Source of the DNA: Gracilaria vermiculophylla
Taxonomy: Eukaryota > Rhodophyta > Florideophyceae > Gracilariales > Gracilariaceae
Direction of reading: 5' to 3'
DNA length: 64,000 nucleotides
NCBI GenBank assembly: GCA_019155205.2
Contig: JAHNZQ020000004.1
Span: 895,251 to 959,250 of the forward strand
Part shown: positions 24,001 through 32,995 of the stretch, piece after piece
Layout: every line of letters starts with the position of its first letter
Position numbering within the stretch: position 1 is the stretch's first letter
Translations under genes and position numbers: made by a program
The notes under the pieces: generated by a model
Told to the model about the DNA's origin: nothing
What the model saw: only the letters and a program-made list of their open reading frames with translations
Database searches by the model: none

Positions 24001-26802
24001 ATGGCGGCCGGAATCATTTCCACCAGGCTTGCCGAGTGGCTTCTCGTCGCCCTCATTGTGTTCTCACTCATCTTTGAGGCCATCCTGCACCGCATCGAGC
24101 ATTGGATCAATCACAAGCATCAACACTTGAGGGCCGTAACATGGGTGCTCTACCGCGAGCTCATGGTCCTCGGCCTCGTCTCCTTCCTCTTCATTTTATA
24201 CGAAACTATCGAAAAGCCAAAGGGTGACACCGTGCTCTCGTTCGAGTTTGCCCACGTGTTCATTTTCCTACTCGCCATCTTTTACACCGTCGTACTCGTG
24301 TCGGCCATGGTCACCAGCCTGCGCATGTCCAAGAGGTGGAAGCAGATGGAACGTATCGACCTGGTGCGCTACCTGCACCTCAAGGACGAGTACACGCGCT
24401 TCCGCCAGGACATCCACCGTCACAAGGGTTCGTACTGGCAGCTCTTCCACTGGTGGTTCCCCAAGGTGAAGAAACTGTTCCGCTACTGGGACCTGCACGA
24501 GCTCATGGCCTTCCACGACATCCGCTTCCAGGTCATCTACTACCGCAACTTGCCGGAGCACTTCCGCTTTGCCTCCTTCCTGCGCCGCATCAAGGCGGCC
24601 ACCTTTTTGGAACTTGTGGAAACGCACTGGTCCCTGTGGGTCATTTTGCTCGTGTTGGTGCTCGCGGACATTCTGCGCCGCTACCTCACGCGCACCGAAA
24701 TCACTTCTGCATCTGCCAAGTTCATTCTGCGCGCCGCGGCCGACGCGAAGGGCACGGCGAAGGACATACCGTACGAGACAGACAACGCCGAGTCGGCCTT
24801 CATCATTTCTGGAGCCATTGTGCTGTTCATCTTCTGCCAGATGCTTTCCACCAAAATTCGTCACGTGTACTGGGAACTCACCAAGCACCCGCGCGTGTAC
24901 TACAACAATGTGCTGCCCGACATTTTGGACGAGGAACTGAGCGCTGCCGTGGAGCAGCGCCGTGGCGTGCGCTCTGGCTCCGACGGTGCGCACGGGCGGT
25001 CGTATGACGGCGCGGACATGGCTGACGACGAGGATACGGACGCTGGAGCAGAAAAGCTGTCGCCACAGTCCGAGATGCTGGACCCCATGAGTCACGAACC
25101 AGTGTCTGGACCCATCAGCATGAGCGGCCCCTCGAAGAGCAAGGGCGACAAGGACGGCACCATGTCTGAGATTTCGGCTGCAGACACTTTTGCGTCCGAT
25201 CGTGGCGCACTGCGATATGCCAGTCGTTCCGACGCCATCAGTCGGTCCAAAAAGTCGTTGACCGCCGACGCGGGTGCCTCTTCCGACCGCGTCGCTCAGC
25301 CGCCGTCTCGCACCTCTCTCGAGTACCGCCGACCGCTGCGGAGTGACCTCAGTGCCAACGCCATCTCCGACGGCGAGTCGCGCGTGTCTCTCGAGCAGCC
25401 GCCGCTGTCGCTCAGCAGGGAAAGTGAGGAGACAAAGCACGCGGCCACTCATGGGCTGCCGCTGGAGCTGCACGATACGGCACGTCGCCACTCGCTGGAC
25501 CTGACCAGAGCACCCGCCGTGGTGGCGCCTGTGGCGCTGGCGACCTCGCTCAAGCCCACATCGGTGGCGCATGCGGCGGTGCACGCGGCGCGCCGTCGAA
25601 GTTTGGAAGGCAACCCTCTCGCGCAACGCACGAGCATGGAGGCGCCACGCGGTGGTGCTTCTCGCACGAGCCTGGAACTGGACCGCAACGACGGCGGCAG
25701 TCGCCGCTCGCTGAACAACCCTCGTATCCTGTCTCACTTGTCGTCGAGGCGTTCCATGGATGAGGAAAATTCGCGCGGGTCGCTCAGGTTCCGAACGTCG
25801 TTGGACTCGGGCAGCCGGCGGCGCTCCATCGAGCTGGCGAGCGCCATGCCGCACGACGAAATTCACGAGAGGCATCACGCCAGCGCCGTGGAACACAGCG
25901 ACAGGGACACGGACTTGGAGGCAGGCATGGGCACGAGGGGGCGAGAAGCTGTGGACGGGCGACGCGGCGACTGGGATCGAGTGACGTCGCCGGGGGCGGA
26001 CAAGCGCGCGGGCGGCGACAGCGAGACGGGACACGAGGACGACCAGAGCACACGGTCGTCGAGACAGCAAAACTCTTTCCTGCGGCAGAAGACGCTGGCC
26101 AAGCTGAACGCGACGATTCTGCACAATCTGGCGCTGCAGGAGCAAGCGCGCAACGCGGAGCCGGCGTACTACCCGCGCGTGATTCGCAAGCTGATTCCGC
26201 GGCTGGGGCGCGTGGCGAGCCCGATCGAGAAGCTGTTCTGGTTCGGATCACACAAGTTCTACCTGTACTGCGTGGAATTCACGCTGTTCTTCTCGACGGT
26301 GCTGGTGGCGGCGGCATTTGCGTCGCTGTCGCTGCTGCTGCTGTACGATCGTGACATCACGGGCGTCAACATTGCGTCGTTTGTGCTGCCGCCCATCACG
26401 CTGACGTTTGTGCTGCTGCGCATTGCCGGCATCATCAAGAAGTACATCTTCATCATCCACAACGCCAGCCTGGTGCCGGAGACGGTGGCGATCAAGGCGA
26501 TCCACACGGCGACGCGCAAGGGGCCGGTGGTGGCGTCGTACGACGACAGCGAGGCGTCGGGCGACGAGACGGAGATGGAGGACAAGGAGTCGGGGCGCGA
26601 GCGGCGGCGCAAGCTGGGCAGCTACTTCCGCAGCGAGGCGGAGATGGGCAATGTGAACGGCATCGACGCGGAGGAGGCGGTGCGGCTGAGCGACGCGGGG
26701 TCGGCGTCGCAGCGGCGCGCACGGAAGCGCTCGCTGCTGCTCAAGCTGCGCAGCCGGCGCTCGGACCCGTTTGCGGCCGACGAGTCGCGGCTGCCGGTGT
26801 AG
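24001..26802 (+). CDS. MLO-like seven-transmembrane protein with a giant RxSLE-rich loop
   Basis: A 933-residue single-exon protein. Hydrophobic segments lie near residues 12-30, 50-66, 82-103, 207-222, 266-286, 753-780 and 794-820, giving seven helices. Features reminiscent of MLO are an N-terminal helix ending in a Glu/His/Arg pattern (EAILHRIEHW), the following EELM-like ELMVLG helix, a RWKQME stretch, and LFWFGSHKFYLY before helix 6. MLO proteins are membrane calcium channels or regulators in plants and algae. The loop between helices 5 and 6 spans about 450 residues and carries eleven R-x-S-(L/M/I) motifs between residues 437 and 611, resembling basophilic-kinase sites. The C-terminus is short, acidic then basic. 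The ATG at 24001 follows a C-rich leader. GC content rises toward the 3' end. Family assignment rests on pattern and topology only; another 7-TM family is possible. Confidence 0.65.
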   Translation: MAAGIISTRLAEWLLVALIVFSLIFEAILHRIEHWINHKHQHLRAVTWVLYRELMVLGLVSFLFILYETIEKPKGDTVLSFEFAHVFIFLLAIFYTVVLVSAMVTSLRMSKRWKQMERIDLVRYLHLKDEYTRFRQDIHRHKGSYWQLFHWWFPKVKKLFRYWDLHELMAFHDIRFQVIYYRNLPEHFRFASFLRRIKAATFLELVETHWSLWVILLVLVLADILRRYLTRTEITSASAKFILRAAADAKGTAKDIPYETDNAESAFIISGAIVLFIFCQMLSTKIRHVYWELTKHPRVYYNNVLPDILDEELSAAVEQRRGVRSGSDGAHGRSYDGADMADDEDTDAGAEKLSPQSEMLDPMSHEPVSGPISMSGPSKSKGDKDGTMSEISAADTFASDRGALRYASRSDAISRSKKSLTADAGASSDRVAQPPSRTSLEYRRPLRSDLSANAISDGESRVSLEQPPLSLSRESEETKHAATHGLPLELHDTARRHSLDLTRAPAVVAPVALATSLKPTSVAHAAVHAARRRSLEGNPLAQRTSMEAPRGGASRTSLELDRNDGGSRRSLNNPRILSHLSSRRSMDEENSRGSLRFRTSLDSGSRRRSIELASAMPHDEIHERHHASAVEHSDRDTDLEAGMGTRGREAVDGRRGDWDRVTSPGADKRAGGDSETGHEDDQSTRSSRQQNSFLRQKTLAKLNATILHNLALQEQARNAEPAYYPRVIRKLIPRLGRVASPIEKLFWFGSHKFYLYCVEFTLFFSTVLVAAAFASLSLLLLYDRDITGVNIASFVLPPITLTFVLLRIAGIIKKYIFIIHNASLVPETVAIKAIHTATRKGPVVASYDDSEASGDETEMEDKESGRERRRKLGSYFRSEAEMGNVNGIDAEEAVRLSDAGSASQRRARKRSLLLKLRSRRSDPFAADESRLPV

Positions 26803-27169
26803 GCGCGGCGCGTGTACCATGTAGCCGACGTAAGAAGAGACGGCGTGCACGCGCACGCGCACGCGCGCTGCTTGTTAAAATTTTTTTTTTTTCAATTTTG
26901 AATTGGCGTGGGCGGTAAGCAGCAGAGGTGCGCGCGGCGTGCGCGGCGCGCGCGGCGCGCGCCACGTGCCTTTTTGGCGCCGCGCAGCGCGGCGCGCGCG
27001 TTAAGCGGCGCGTTGCCGCCGGCGGTGCCTTTTTGCGCGTTTTTTGGGCGGCGCGCGGCGCTCTTTTGAGCGATTGCGCGCCGCGCGCGCGCGCGCGCCG
27101 CCGCTCTCGCCCCTGTTCGTCGCTGCGACGACGCGCGCGGCCCCCCCCCCCCTCCGTTCGCCTCCCCCC
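26803..27169. other. Short GC-rich intergenic region
   Basis: Contains a T-run near 26880, dense CGCG/GCGC inverted repeats (26930-27110) and a C run just upstream of the next start codon. Probably the 3' UTR of the MLO-like gene plus the promoter of the following gene. Confidence 0.45.
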
Positions 27170-28522
27170 ATGAGTCTGCGGCTCGAGGCCGGCTGTGTGC
27201 CGATGACCGACGTTGCCGCGGGCGCCTCTGCTGCTGCCGCTGCTGCGGCCGCGGCCGGCGGCAGCGACGGCGGCGGCGGCGGCGGCGGCGCGAGCGGCGG
27301 CGCGAGCGGCGGCGGCGGCGGCGGCGGCGGCGCCGACGCGCGCGGCGCGGACGCGGACGCGCGCGGCGGCGCGCTGTGGGCGGCCGCGCACGGCGCGGGC
27401 GAGCTGGGCGCGCGCGCGGCGGCCGCGGCCGCCGTGGCGGCCGCCAGCGCCGACGCGCTCACGCTGCTGCGCGCGCGCGTCAGCGAGGCGGTGCAGGCGG
27501 CCGCGGGCGCGGGCGCGCAGCGCGGCGGCGGCGGCGGCGGCGGCGAGGACGACGCGCACGCGGCGGCGCGCGGCGGCGAGGACGACGCGGACGACGATGA
27601 TGACTACGCGGGCTACATGCGCCGCTACCTGCGCAGGAAGAGCGACCGGCAGATGGAGCTGCTGCGCCAACAGCGGCGCGCGCGCGCCGACTGCGCGGAC
27701 GGCGCGGCTGCGCTCGGCGGCGGTGGCGGCGGGGTGGGCGGCGGGGTGGGCAGCGCAGGTGGCGGCGGCGGCGTGGGAGGCGCAGGCGGCGGCGGCGGCG
27801 GCGGCGGGGTAGCGGGCGCAGGCGGCGGCGGCGGGAGCGGCGGGAGCGGCGGGAGCGGGAGCGGCGCGGCGTGCTGGTGCCGACTGCGGCAGTGCGTGGC
27901 GGAGCGCAGCCGCAAGAAGGTGCGCGTGGCCAAGCGCAAGGGCGCGGCGGTGAGCGCCGTGTCCGGGCTGCGCGAGATCCCGTTCTCGGACCCGCGCTAC
28001 CACAAGACGGTGGCGTCGCTGGTGCTGTCGCAGTCGGACATTGTGGACGATCTGGCGCGCATGTACGGGCGGACGGTGAAGGTGGCCAGCGCGTGGCGGG
28101 GGCGCGTGGTGGGCGACGCGGGGGGGGGCGCGTGGGCGGCGGCTGGCGGCGCGCGCGGCGGCTGGTGCGGCGGAGCGGCGACGCGCGGCTGGTGCGTGGG
28201 CGCGGCGGGCGCGGCGGGCGCGGCGGGCGGCGGCGATTCGCCGACGGACGCGGGAATGAGCAGCTGCTCGGGGGCGGCGGGGTGCGAGAGCTGCGAGGGC
28301 TGGCGCGCGTGCGGGGGGGCGGGCGGCGCGGGCGGGGCGGGCGGGGCGGGCGGCGCGGGGGGGGACGCGGGCGGCGAGCGGACGTCGCAGCGGAGCGGCA
28401 GCGGGGCGGCGTTCGTCAAGCACCGCGACAAGAAGGGGTGGGTGGTGTGCACCAGGTGCCTGGCGCCGGTGTGGCCGCCCAACTGCGCCAAGCATGTGGC
28501 GCACTGCTCGCGCAACAAGTGA
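27170..28522 (+). CDS. Gly/Ala-rich protein with a C-terminal C2HC zinc finger (SAGA Sgf11-like?)
   Basis: A 450-residue frame from the ATG at 27170. Most of it is Gly/Ala homopolymer encoded by GGC/GCG runs, but three segments look evolved. The first is a charged DDDDYAGYMRRYLRRKSDRQ stretch near residue 145. The second is a Lys/Arg-rich segment followed by a helical block with SDPRYHKTVASLVLSQSDIV near residue 270. The last is the zinc finger C-x2-C-x11-H-x3-C at the extreme C-terminus. That spacing matches the Sgf11/ATXN7L3 finger of the SAGA deubiquitinase module. The identity is a guess; the rest of Sgf11 is not evident. The repeats make length polymorphism and assembly errors likely. 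Confidence 0.5.
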   Translation: MSLRLEAGCVPMTDVAAGASAAAAAAAAAGGSDGGGGGGGASGGASGGGGGGGGADARGADADARGGALWAAAHGAGELGARAAAAAAVAAASADALTLLRARVSEAVQAAAGAGAQRGGGGGGGEDDAHAAARGGEDDADDDDDYAGYMRRYLRRKSDRQMELLRQQRRARADCADGAAALGGGGGGVGGGVGSAGGGGGVGGAGGGGGGGGVAGAGGGGGSGGSGGSGSGAACWCRLRQCVAERSRKKVRVAKRKGAAVSAVSGLREIPFSDPRYHKTVASLVLSQSDIVDDLARMYGRTVKVASAWRGRVVGDAGGGAWAAAGGARGGWCGGAATRGWCVGAAGAAGAAGGGDSPTDAGMSSCSGAAGCESCEGWRACGGAGGAGGAGGAGGAGGDAGGERTSQRSGSGAAFVKHRDKKGWVVCTRCLAPVWPPNCAKHVAHCSRNK

Positions 28523-28633
28523 GCGCGTGGTAAAGCGGCGCGGCGCGGCGCGCGTGCGCCAGTGCGGCGCGCTATTTCCGGCCGCGCCGCGCGCAACGGC
28601 TGCGCGCGCCGCTGCGCGCGCCACGTAGCGCGC

Positions 28634-29638
28634 TCAGTACGCGCCGCGCAGGTGCAGCCACTTGGCCACCACCGCGCGCTTGCGGAACGCGTGGTCCGCC
28701 GCGTCGGCGCCCTGCGCGCGCGTCGCCTCGCCGCCGTGCAGCGTCTCCACCACCACCGTCAGGCTGTCCTGCAGCGCCTGCGCGTCCTCGCCGTCGCGCG
28801 CGCGCAGCTGCGCGCGCAGCTCGCGCAGCACCGCGCCCTCCTCCGCCGCGCCCTCGTCGCCCAGCACGTCCGGCGGCGCGTCGCCGAAGCGCCGGAAGAA
28901 GCCGTCGCGCACCCCCCCGCCGTCCCACGCCCCGCGCCGCGCGTCGAAGCGGAAGCCCACCGCCGCCGCCACCGCCCCCGCCACCGCCTGCTTGCTCGCG
29001 CTCCCGTCCAGCACCGCCTGCAGGAAGCGCATGCGCTCAAAGTTGTCCGTCGCCGCCGGCGGCAGCGCCGCCAGGTGCGCAAAGCGCCGCCCCACCGCCT
29101 CGCGCCGCTCCTCCTCCTCCCGCGCCGCGCGCGACGCCCGCAGCGCCGCGTCCTCGCGCGCCTCTTCCCCCGCGTCTTCCCCTTCCCGCGCGTCCTCCCC
29201 TCCCCGCGCGTCTTCCCCCGCGCCCCCCGCGCGCGCCGCCGCGTGCTCGGCCGCGTGCTCGGCCGCGTCCGCCGCGCGCGCGTCGCGCAGCAGCAGCGCC
29301 GCCGCCGCGTTGGCCACGTCCCACGGCCCGACGAACGCGTCGCGCACGCGCTCGCGCTCCAGCGCCGCGCCCACGCCCAGCAGCACGTCGCCCAGGTCGC
29401 GCACGCCGCGCGCGCGCAGCGCGACGTACGCCGCCGCCGCCGCGCGCGCCAGCCGCGCGTGCGCGCGCGCCGCCGCCGCGTCGTGCCGCCACTCGCCGTC
29501 CAGCTGCGCCGCCAGCTCGCGCGCCAGCCACGCCGCCTGCCGCCGCAGCGCCGCCGCGTCCGCCGCCGCCAGCCGCACCCCGTCCTCCGCGCCGCGCCGC
29601 CGCCAGCTGTCCACGGCGAACAGCGACTGTTTGGCCAA
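28634..29638 (-). CDS. Unrecognised Ala/Arg-rich protein, 5' end uncertain
   Basis: An open frame of 334 codons whose translation contains Trp, Phe, Tyr, Lys and Met in non-repetitive context, unlike the Arg/Ala gibberish of neighbouring frames. Examples are the stretch around WDVANAA, FERMRFLQAVLDG and the C-terminus KRAVVAKWLHLRGAY. The first codon of the frame is TTG and an in-frame stop lies just upstream. The only ATG lies far inside, at the MRFLQ segment, so the true start must be in an unidentified upstream exon, or the frame is not a gene. It is convergent with the zinc-finger gene, 111 bases apart. No family was recognised. Confidence 0.35.
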   Translation of the reverse strand: MAKQSLFAVDSWRRRGAEDGVRLAAADAAALRRQAAWLARELAAQLDGEWRHDAAAARAHARLARAAAAAYVALRARGVRDLGDVLLGVGAALERERVRDAFVGPWDVANAAAALLLRDARAADAAEHAAEHAAARAGGAGEDARGGEDAREGEDAGEEAREDAALRASRAAREEEERREAVGRRFAHLAALPPAATDNFERMRFLQAVLDGSASKQAVAGAVAAAVGFRFDARRGAWDGGGVRDGFFRRFGDAPPDVLGDEGAAEEGAVLRELRAQLRARDGEDAQALQDSLTVVVETLHGGEATRAQGADAADHAFRKRAVVAKWLHLRGAY

Positions 29639-29839
29639 TTTGCGCGCGTGCCTTTATCGTGCGAGCGCGCGCCGCGCCGCCGCGCGCATCTCGAGTGCCG
29701 CCGCGCCGCGCCGCGCCGCGCCGCGCCGCGCGCGCCCGCAGCACCGCGCGCCGCGCGCGCGCGGCTGTCGACGCTTGGGGGCGGCGGCGGCGGCAGCGGC
29801 GGAGGAGCGGAGCGGCTGCGCGCGCGCGCGCCGTTTTCC

Positions 29840-29873
<34 letters not shown>

Positions 29874-30360
29874 GCGCAAAGCGCACACCTGAGCGCGCGC
29901 ACGCCAAAAGGGCGAGTGGCTTGCGCGCATGGCTCACCGCGCGCGCGCGCCGCGTCGCGCGCCAACGTACAGTGCGCAGCGGCGCGGTCTATGGGGCGCG
30001 GCGTGGCGCGGCGTGGCGTGGTGTGGCGCACCACTCGCGACTGCGCGCGCCGCGGCACAGCGGCCCCCCGCCGGCGCCGCCGCCGTTGGCGCGCGGCGCG
30101 CCTGCATCGCGCGGCGGCTGCGCCGCCCGCCGCACCACTGCCGAGCACGCGCAGGCACGTGGGCGGCAGCGCGTGTCTTGCCGCAAGTGCGGCGCCCCGC
30201 GGCGCCATCGCCTTGGTGCGCCCAAGCAGCGCGCCGCGGCTGCGCCACGCGCCGCATCATACACAAGTAGAAACGCTCAACAGCACACACAGCAACAGCT
30301 GCTTGAGTTTACGAGCCGACGCAGCACACGCGGGCGGCGGCAGCGGCCGCGGCCGCGCCC
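29639..30360. other. GC-rich intergenic region with CCG/GCC repeats
   Basis: 722 bases of G/C-only repeats, including GCCGCC runs near 29843-29872 and repeated CGGCGTGGCG units near 30000. No credible gene. Confidence 0.5.
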
Positions 30361-31055
30361 CTAGCGGTAGCGCAGCAGCCTGAGCGTGTTGTGGCTCTTC
30401 CACGTGCTGCGCACGGACGGGCGCGCCTTGGTGGCGCGGTGGCCGCGCACGTGCAGGCCGCGGTGCTTGCGGCCGGCGGCCGTGAGCCCGCGCAGCTCGC
30501 GGTGCTTCATCGTGGGCTTGGCCAGCCAGTTGAGGCGCGCGTCGTTGCGCACCGCGCTGTGGCTGGGGTCCACCATGATCACCTCAAAGTACTTGTACAC
30601 CGAGTCCTCGTTGACCCAGTACGAATTGAGCACGCGCAGGTTGCCGCAGCGGCGCCCCGCGCGCTCCTCGGCCACCGAGCGCTTGTTGCGCTTGAACTTG
30701 AGCTCGGTGATACCCTGGTGCTTGGGCTTGCCGTACTGGATGCCCTTCTTGACGGGCCTCTTGCGCCCGCCGCGCCGCACGCGCACTGCCGCAGTGGGGA
30801 CGTCGCCGGCGTCAGCCTCCGCTTCGAAACGCGCGCTGCGCCGCCGTGCACGCCAAACAACTTACCTCTGTACACGCTGAAGCCCTGCTTGCACTTGTAG
30901 CCGAGGCGGCGCGCCTTGTCGGGGCGCGTCGGCTTGGACGCGCGGTGCACGGACGGCAGCTGCCGGTACTCCCACGCGCGCACGCGCAGCAGGAAGCGCA
31001 TCACGTCGCTCTGCTTGTGGCGCCACAGCTCCTCCAGGTACTTGTACGCGCCCAT
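30361..31055 (-). CDS. RPL15: 60S ribosomal protein L15 (eL15)
   Basis: Component of the large cytosolic ribosomal subunit. Two exons, 31055-30866 and 30785-30361, separated by an 80-nt intron (GTAAGT...GCGGCAG), give exactly 204 residues, the universal eL15 length. The product starts [12 protein letters not shown], carries the [12 protein letters not shown] block and ends in a TLRLLRYR tail. The splice joins VYR to VRVRRGG in frame. The intron lacks CTAAC and instead has CTGAC. Codon use is almost exclusively G/C-ending, matching the surrounding island. It is divergent from RBM22, 415 bases away. Confidence 0.96.
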
Positions 31056-31470
31056 CGTGCGTCGGCGGTGGCGAGGCGGTCGGCGGCGAAGCGGTCGGTC
31101 GCGCGCAGCTGCCGGATCGCACGGTGCGCGGCGCCGACGCTCCCGCCGCCGCCGTCGCCGCCATTGACGCCGCCGCCTTGAGCGCGCGATTTTGCAAAAG
31201 TTTTGCGCCGCGCGCAGCCATTTTCGGCGCGGCCGCCGCGCGCTGATTGGCCGCTTTTCGCGCGGGGGCGCTTGCGGCGCTGGCAGCGCGCGGCGAGTCG
31301 CTGGCGCGCGCTTCGCGGCGCGCGCCTGCACGTGCGCCCGTCGGCATGCGCGCCGCGCTTCATGGCGCTTCTTGGTTCTTTCCCCGCCGCCGCAGCGCGT
31401 GCGGCTTGACCAGCGTCTCGCCCGGCCAGCCGCCTCTCGCCTGTCTGTCGCACGCCCGACGCGCCGCGCC
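31056..31470. promoter_or_regulatory. Shared upstream region of RPL15 and RBM22
   Basis: 415 bases between two divergent start codons. It contains CTGATTGGCCGC near 31244, an inverted CCAAT box, and no TATA element. It probably works as a bidirectional CpG-type promoter. Confidence 0.5.
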
Positions 31471-32589
31471 ATGTCAGCCGCCAACCTCAAGGGCGATGAG
31501 TTTCCCATCCTGTGCGAAACGTGCCTGGGCCCCAACCCGTACGTGCGAATGCAAAGACAGCCGTGGGGCTCCGCGTGCAAGGTTTGCGAGCGCCCGTTCA
31601 CCTCGTTCCGCTGGCGACCGGCGGGCCAAGCCACGCGCCCCAAGAAGACCGAGATCTGTCACACCTGCGCACGCGCCAAGAACGTGTGCCAGACGTGCCT
31701 GCTCGACCTCGAGTACGGCCTCCCCGTGCAGGTGCGCGACGCGTCCATGGCCGCCGCCGACCGTCAGAGAGCAGTTGTGCCCAAGAGCGACGGCACCAGG
31801 GAGTACGCCGCCGCGCAGTCCGAGAGAGCCATTGCCAGCGGCGAGGTGCACGCCGTGTACAGCGCCCCAAAGCTCAACGACATTGCCGAGCGAGCAAAGC
31901 GCGTCACGCCGCGATACGACAGGAATCGCTCCAGAATATGTTCCTTCTTCCTCAAAGGAACCTGCACAAGGGGCTTGTACTGTCCCTATCGCCACGAAAA
32001 GCCCAACCACGCGGACGACGACCTGGACGAGGCCATGGAAGAGCAAAACCTGCGCGACCGATACTACGGTGTCAACGACCCGGTAGCATCCAAGATCTTT
32101 CGCAAGCTCGGAGTGTCGACCGGCCGGCGAAGAGGGGCCGCAGGAGCACCCACCGCCCCGGAAGATCCCACCATACAAACCCTCTTCATCGGTGGGCTCA
32201 ACGCTGCCGTCAGAGAGAGCGACTTGAAACTGCTCTTCGCACAGTGCAAAGGGCTGTCAACCATCTCCATCATAACCGACAAAGGGTTTGCGTTTGCTGA
32301 ATTTGAATCGCGAGCAGCTGCGGAACAGGCCATAGATGTCATGTTCGGAAAACATCTCGTTAACGGTGCTCAGCTCTTCATCAATTGGGGCAGAGGAAAC
32401 CGAAAGCGGTCACACGAGCACAGCACCAATGGCTCTCGCCCTTCCGCAGCAGCAGACAGACACTCGGATGGAGACACGCCAACCCCGGGAGCCTCAGCGA
32501 GAAATCAACTAGAGTCAAAGCGACCCAAGATGTCACAACAAAGCAAGCATTCATGGGACCTGTTGGATGCGGCAAACTCAAAAACATAA
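31471..32589 (+). CDS. RBM22: Pre-mRNA-splicing factor RBM22 (Slt11/Ecm2 family)
   Basis: A 372-residue intronless protein of the activated spliceosome (NineTeen-related), which contacts U6 snRNA and pre-mRNA. Domains in order: N-terminal zinc-binding region with repeated CxxC (CETC, CKVC, CHTC, CQTC) at about residues 15-90; a CCCH finger near 155-175; and an RRM at about 232-305 with LFIGGL and KGFAFAEF motifs. A short polar tail follows. The ATG at 31471 starts the conserved N-terminus. GC content falls sharply within the gene (high before about 32.1 kb, near-balanced after), so the edge of the GC island crosses this coding sequence. Confidence 0.93.
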   Translation: MSAANLKGDEFPILCETCLGPNPYVRMQRQPWGSACKVCERPFTSFRWRPAGQATRPKKTEICHTCARAKNVCQTCLLDLEYGLPVQVRDASMAAADRQRAVVPKSDGTREYAAAQSERAIASGEVHAVYSAPKLNDIAERAKRVTPRYDRNRSRICSFFLKGTCTRGLYCPYRHEKPNHADDDLDEAMEEQNLRDRYYGVNDPVASKIFRKLGVSTGRRRGAAGAPTAPEDPTIQTLFIGGLNAAVRESDLKLLFAQCKGLSTISIITDKGFAFAEFESRAAAEQAIDVMFGKHLVNGAQLFINWGRGNRKRSHEHSTNGSRPSAAADRHSDGDTPTPGASARNQLESKRPKMSQQSKHSWDLLDAANSKT

Positions 32590-32995
32590 AATACGATGGA
32601 CACCCTTTTCGGCGACTTGACATCTCCTGCGGGTGCTCTGTTTTGATGATCGACGAATGATAATCGTAAAACACACGGGCATTGGAACTAAAGGGGCCGT
32701 TACAAGTTAGAAAAGCCTTTAATGTCACTTCTTTCACTGGCCTCAACGACAGTCACAACGATTCCCGAATAATGAATGTACTCTTCTGACTATCCTGTGA
32801 TCAAGATAAAGGTGACATGACCGCAAAAGTCCCCAGGCTATGCTCTTTCAAAACTCACAGCCGCCCATCCGTGTGGACATACGATGTGACAATCACTTTT
32901 CTTTCAGGTGAGTTCAACTCAGTTCGCCGAGGCAAGCATGGTTCCCGCGCATGTGACGGTCAAAACGAACTCGATTGCTCCGCAGAGGGGAAGGT
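32590..32995. other. Intergenic region between converging genes
   Basis: 406 bases between the stops of RBM22 and the membrane protein gene. Presumed 3' UTRs; nothing else seen. Confidence 0.5.

Noticed and set aside
24268..26145. 625-codon antisense frame under the MLO-like gene
   Set aside because: It mirrors the sense codon bias; the sense strand has membrane helices and a sensible start.
29654..30364. Frames up to 600 codons overlapping the RPL15 3' side
   Set aside because: Shadows of GC-rich repeats and of the minus-strand frame at 28634-29638.
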